32,904 nucleotides of DNA from SSSZ01 sp035345935 (GTDB lineage Bacteria > Pseudomonadota > Gammaproteobacteria > Burkholderiales > Rhodocyclaceae). Below the pieces are notes generated by a model. That model was given only the letters and a program-made list of their open reading frames with translations, did no database searches and was not told where the DNA came from. Made by a program: the position numbers and the translations under genes. Positions 31,480-32,904 of the stretch are shown here, piece by piece (within the stretch, counting starts at the first letter, position 1; every line of letters starts with the position of its first letter). Where the stretch lies: contig DAORDK010000031.1 in NCBI GenBank assembly GCA_035345935.1, forward strand, positions 1 through 32,904. Direction: 5' to 3'.

Positions 31480-32904
31480 TCAGTAGTCCTTCGGTGCGGC
31501 GAAGGGCGCCAGTTCGCGGGGCTCTATGGTTTCCTTGCGCCGCTCGGGGAACAGGGAATTCATCGAGATGCCCGACGAGGAATCGTTGCCGAAGGTGAAG
31601 CCGTTCTGTCCCTGGAACCCGTGGTAATCCTCGATGTGCGTTTCCTGATGCGAAGTCGGGATGACGAAGCGGTCTTCGTAGTTGGCGATGGCCAGATAGC
31701 GATACATGTCCTTGGCCTGCTGCTCGGTGATGCCGGCAGCGACCAGAGCCCGCGTATCCGCCTTGCCTTCGACGTGGATCGAACGCTGGTAGGAGCGCAT
31801 GGCGATCATCCGGTTGAGCGCCGAGACGATGTACTCTTCGCGGCCGGCGGTGAGCAGGTTGGCCAGGTACTTGACCGGCAGACGCATGGCCTCGGCCTTG
31901 GGAATGCAGCCGTCGGACTCGGTGGGCAGCTTCTTCTGGTCGATCTGGGACTGCACCGGAGAGAGCGGCGGCACATACCAGACCATCGGCAGGGTGCGGA
32001 ACTCGGGATGCAGCGGGAAGGCGATCTTCCATTCGACGGCCATCTTGTAGATGGGCGACTTCTGCGCCGCTTCGATCCAGGATTGAGGAATGCCGTCCTT
32101 CTTGGCCTGCTCGATGATCTTGGGATCGAAAGGATCGACGAAGATATCCAGGTGAGCCTTGTAGAGATCCTGGTCGTTGTCGGTGCTGGCGGCGTCGAGC
32201 ACCTTGTCGGCGTCGTAGAGGATGATGCCGTTGTAGCGGATGCGGCCGACGCAGGATTCCGAGCAGACCGTGGGCAGGCCCGATTCGACGCGGGGGTAGC
32301 AGCCGATGCACTTCTCGGCCTTGGACGATTCCCAGTTGAAGAAGACCTTCTTGTAGGGACAGCCGGAAATGCACATGCGCCAGCCGCGGCAGCGGTCCTG
32401 GTCGGCCAGCACGATGCCGTCTTCCTCACGCTTGTAGAGGGCGCCGGAAGGACAGGAGGCGACGCAGGCCGGGTTGATGCAGTGGTTGCAGATACGCGGC
32501 AGGTAGAGGTGGAAGGTGTTCTCGAAGGACTTGTAGATCTCCTTCTCCATGTTGGAGAAGTTCTGGTCCTTGGCCCGCTTGTGGAACTCGCCGGCCAGGT
32601 CGTCTTCCCAGTTTGGACCCCAGGTGATCTTGTCCATCTTTTCGCCGGTGATCAGCGAAATCGGGCGGGCCGTCGGAGCCGCCTCGGACAAGGGTGCGTT
32701 CTGCAGGCGGGCGTGATCGTAGGTGAAGGGCTCGTAGTAATCGTCGATCTGCGGCATGTTGGGGTTGGCGAAGATCTGGATGAGCTTCTTCAACTTGCCG
32801 CCGGCCTTGAGCTCGAGCTTGCCGTTGATCTTGGTCCAGCCGCCCTTCCACTTCTCCTGGTTCTCCCATTCCTTGGGATAGCCGATGCCGGGCTTGGATT
32901 CCAC
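31480..32904 (-). CDS. narH: Respiratory nitrate reductase beta subunit, N-terminus beyond window
   Basis: NarH carries the iron-sulfur clusters that take electrons from NarI to NarG on the cytoplasmic side of the inner membrane. The 474 visible residues contain three of the four cysteine groups: HCINPACVASCPSG, CRGWRMCISGCPYKK, and KCIGCYPR with VCSESCVGRIRY. Tryptophan in place of one cysteine in the CRGWRMC group marks the 3Fe-4S site, as in E. coli. The first cluster motif and about 40 N-terminal residues are beyond the right edge. The codon at 32902-32904 is a Val in mid-protein, not the start. The C-terminal part matches the NarH family to its end. narG is expected upstream. Confidence 0.97.
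   Translation of the reverse strand: MESKPGIGYPKEWENQEKWKGGWTKINGKLELKAGGKLKKLIQIFANPNMPQIDDYYEPFTYDHARLQNAPLSEAAPTARPISLITGEKMDKITWGPNWEDDLAGEFHKRAKDQNFSNMEKEIYKSFENTFHLYLPRICNHCINPACVASCPSGALYKREEDGIVLADQDRCRGWRMCISGCPYKKVFFNWESSKAEKCIGCYPRVESGLPTVCSESCVGRIRYNGIILYDADKVLDAASTDNDQDLYKAHLDIFVDPFDPKIIEQAKKDGIPQSWIEAAQKSPIYKMAVEWKIAFPLHPEFRTLPMVWYVPPLSPVQSQIDQKKLPTESDGCIPKAEAMRLPVKYLANLLTAGREEYIVSALNRMIAMRSYQRSIHVEGKADTRALVAAGITEQQAKDMYRYLAIANYEDRFVIPTSHQETHIEDYHGFQGQNGFTFGNDSSSGISMNSLFPERRKETIEPRELAPFAAPKDY

Overview
The window is GC-rich, tightly packed, transposon-free chromosome, probably from a nitrate-respiring betaproteobacterium. The evidence is the gene set: a narHJI operon end with a NarX/NarL pair, a chemoreceptor with the LGGEP-type HAMP entry seen in this class, MsrP, and many c-di-GMP and phosphorelay proteins. 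A Rhodocyclales-like host is my guess; no rRNA or tRNA is present to test it. Most long open frames opposite the genes are shadows caused by GC-rich codon use.

1-5.8 kb (minus strand) is one signalling operon. Read 5' to 3' it encodes a FIST-domain sensor, a soluble histidine kinase without its own sensor domain, a PAS-GGDEF-EAL-REC protein whose GGDEF site reads GGNEF, a 103-residue protein, and an HDOD protein cut by the window edge. A sigma70-like promoter precedes it. The FIST/kinase pair resembles the NO-sensing NosP/NahK arrangement, which suits a nitrate reducer.

5.9-11.6 kb holds mostly unrelated single genes: a spermidine-synthase-like protein, a methyl-accepting chemotaxis protein, a small membrane protein, a peptide deformylase, an SGNH hydrolase (minus strand), MsrP without MsrQ, and a cupin.

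11.6-15.0 kb (plus) is a translationally coupled operon. It has a Kef-type antiporter membrane domain, a YbdK-type carboxylate-amine ligase and a gamma-glutamyl-GABA-hydrolase-like amidotransferase. Its leader can form four consecutive hairpins.

15.0-19.9 kb (minus) is a single 1609-residue CheB-CheR-PAS-histidine kinase-REC protein with no chemotaxis genes around it. A small secreted protein follows on the plus strand.

20.5-25.3 kb carries a GcvA-like LysR and a GlxA-like AraC regulator in tandem. Divergent from them are an HD-domain protein and a tautomerase. Next, on the minus strand, are an ATPase and a small DUF7079-like protein. 25.4-27.4 kb (plus) has a secreted PEBP-family protein, a leucine-carboxyl-methyltransferase-like protein, and a 90-residue orphan with its own promoter and terminator.

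27.4-32.9 kb (minus) is the nitrate module: narH (5' end outside the window), narJ and narI, a strong terminator, then narX and narL.
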